Shown here one piece after another: positions 5,586 to 5,779 of a stretch of 5,779 nucleotides of DNA (the stretch's first letter is position 1; each line of letters starts with the position of its first letter). Source of the stretch: Deltaproteobacteria bacterium (lineage in GTDB: Bacteria > Desulfobacterota > Desulfarculia > Adiutricales > Adiutricaceae); assembly GCA_031279155.1 (NCBI GenBank), contig JAITJB010000230.1, positions 1 to 5,779 on the forward strand. Reading direction: 5' to 3'. Both the position numbers and the translations under genes were made by a program. A model generated the notes under the pieces. The model was not told where the DNA came from and searched no databases. It worked only from the letters and a program-made list of their open reading frames with translations.

Positions 5586-5684
5586 TTTTGGTGGACGTTT
5601 TGGCAAAATGCAGCCAAATTTTGGCGGTTATCTTTGATAAACGCGCCCAAATTTTTGTGAACGTTAAATAAACTACCTAGTTTT
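5586..5684. repeat. Three imperfect 33-bp tandem repeats
   Basis: Units 5586-5618, 5619-5651 and 5652-5684 each begin TTTTGGTGG or a variant (TTTTGGCGG, TTTTTGTGA). The first two end in CCAAA. A further diverged copy seems to start near 5730 (tttttgtggtcgtttgtaaaatg). Because 33 bp is 11 codons, the minus strand stays open from 5764 to 5582 and gives a periodic peptide (NVHKNLGAFIK, then DNRQNLAAFCQ, then NVHQN). No ribosome binding site or recognisable domain supports a gene. The rest of 5546-5779 shows nothing else I can name. Confidence 0.55.
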
Positions 5685-5779
5685 ATTAGCCATTTGTTGT
5701 CATGGCAGGTTTGAAATGGGGGGCTATTTTTTTGTGGTCGTTTGTAAAATGATGAAACAGTCACGGGGCTATTCGAGGC

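Noticed and set aside
5586..5684. CRISPR array
   Set aside because: Units are directly adjacent and imperfect, with no unique spacers between conserved repeats, and no cas genes are present.

Overview
This window is accessory bacterial DNA of moderate GC content. It has AT-rich spacers, canonical AGGAG-type ribosome binding sites and sigma70-type promoter boxes. The sequence alone does not let me name the host. There are no rRNA, tRNA or housekeeping genes. The layout is one large plasmid-derived gene, a long non-coding spacer, two tandem regulator genes, and repeats at both ends.

Left end (1-295): a degenerate 5-bp-period repeat runs to about position 85. It is followed by an A/T inverted repeat, a perfect 16-bp palindrome and a pair of 11-bp direct repeats just upstream of the first gene. 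Gene 1 (296-2446) encodes a protein of about 716 aa. I read it as a MobV/Pre-type plasmid mobilisation relaxase fused to a zinc-less CHC2-like, DUF3991-like and TOPRIM primase module. The fold signatures are recognisable, but the relaxase metal/catalytic motif and the TOPRIM acidic residues are replaced. The frame is nevertheless open for 2.1 kb, so this looks like an inactivated but retained protein.

Middle (2447-3620): about 1.2 kb with no convincing gene. Its best content is a near-consensus promoter (TTGACA, 17-bp spacer, TATACT) at 3175-3203. This is followed by about 250 bp with five local stem-loops, a long-range closing helix and a run of eight T, which is a good candidate for an undescribed structured RNA. 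A second promoter with a perfect TATAAT precedes the regulator genes.

Right part (3621-5545): two paralogous genes encode proteins of 263 and 283 aa. Each ends in a recognisable LuxR-type helix-turn-helix. By eye, each carries a second, more diverged LuxR-like helix-turn-helix directly before it, with a shared F-x-ATN-xxx-L-x-F-x-L signature. The first protein also has a hydrophobic N-terminal segment ending in a lipobox-like LVSC. The genes are 91 bp apart with GC-rich hairpins between them, and a long rod-shaped intrinsic terminator follows, so they look like one operon. The last 230 bp contain imperfect 33-bp repeats and no convincing gene.

Whether gene 1, the RNA candidate and the regulator pair work together is unknown. 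They share orientation, but each block has its own upstream signals.
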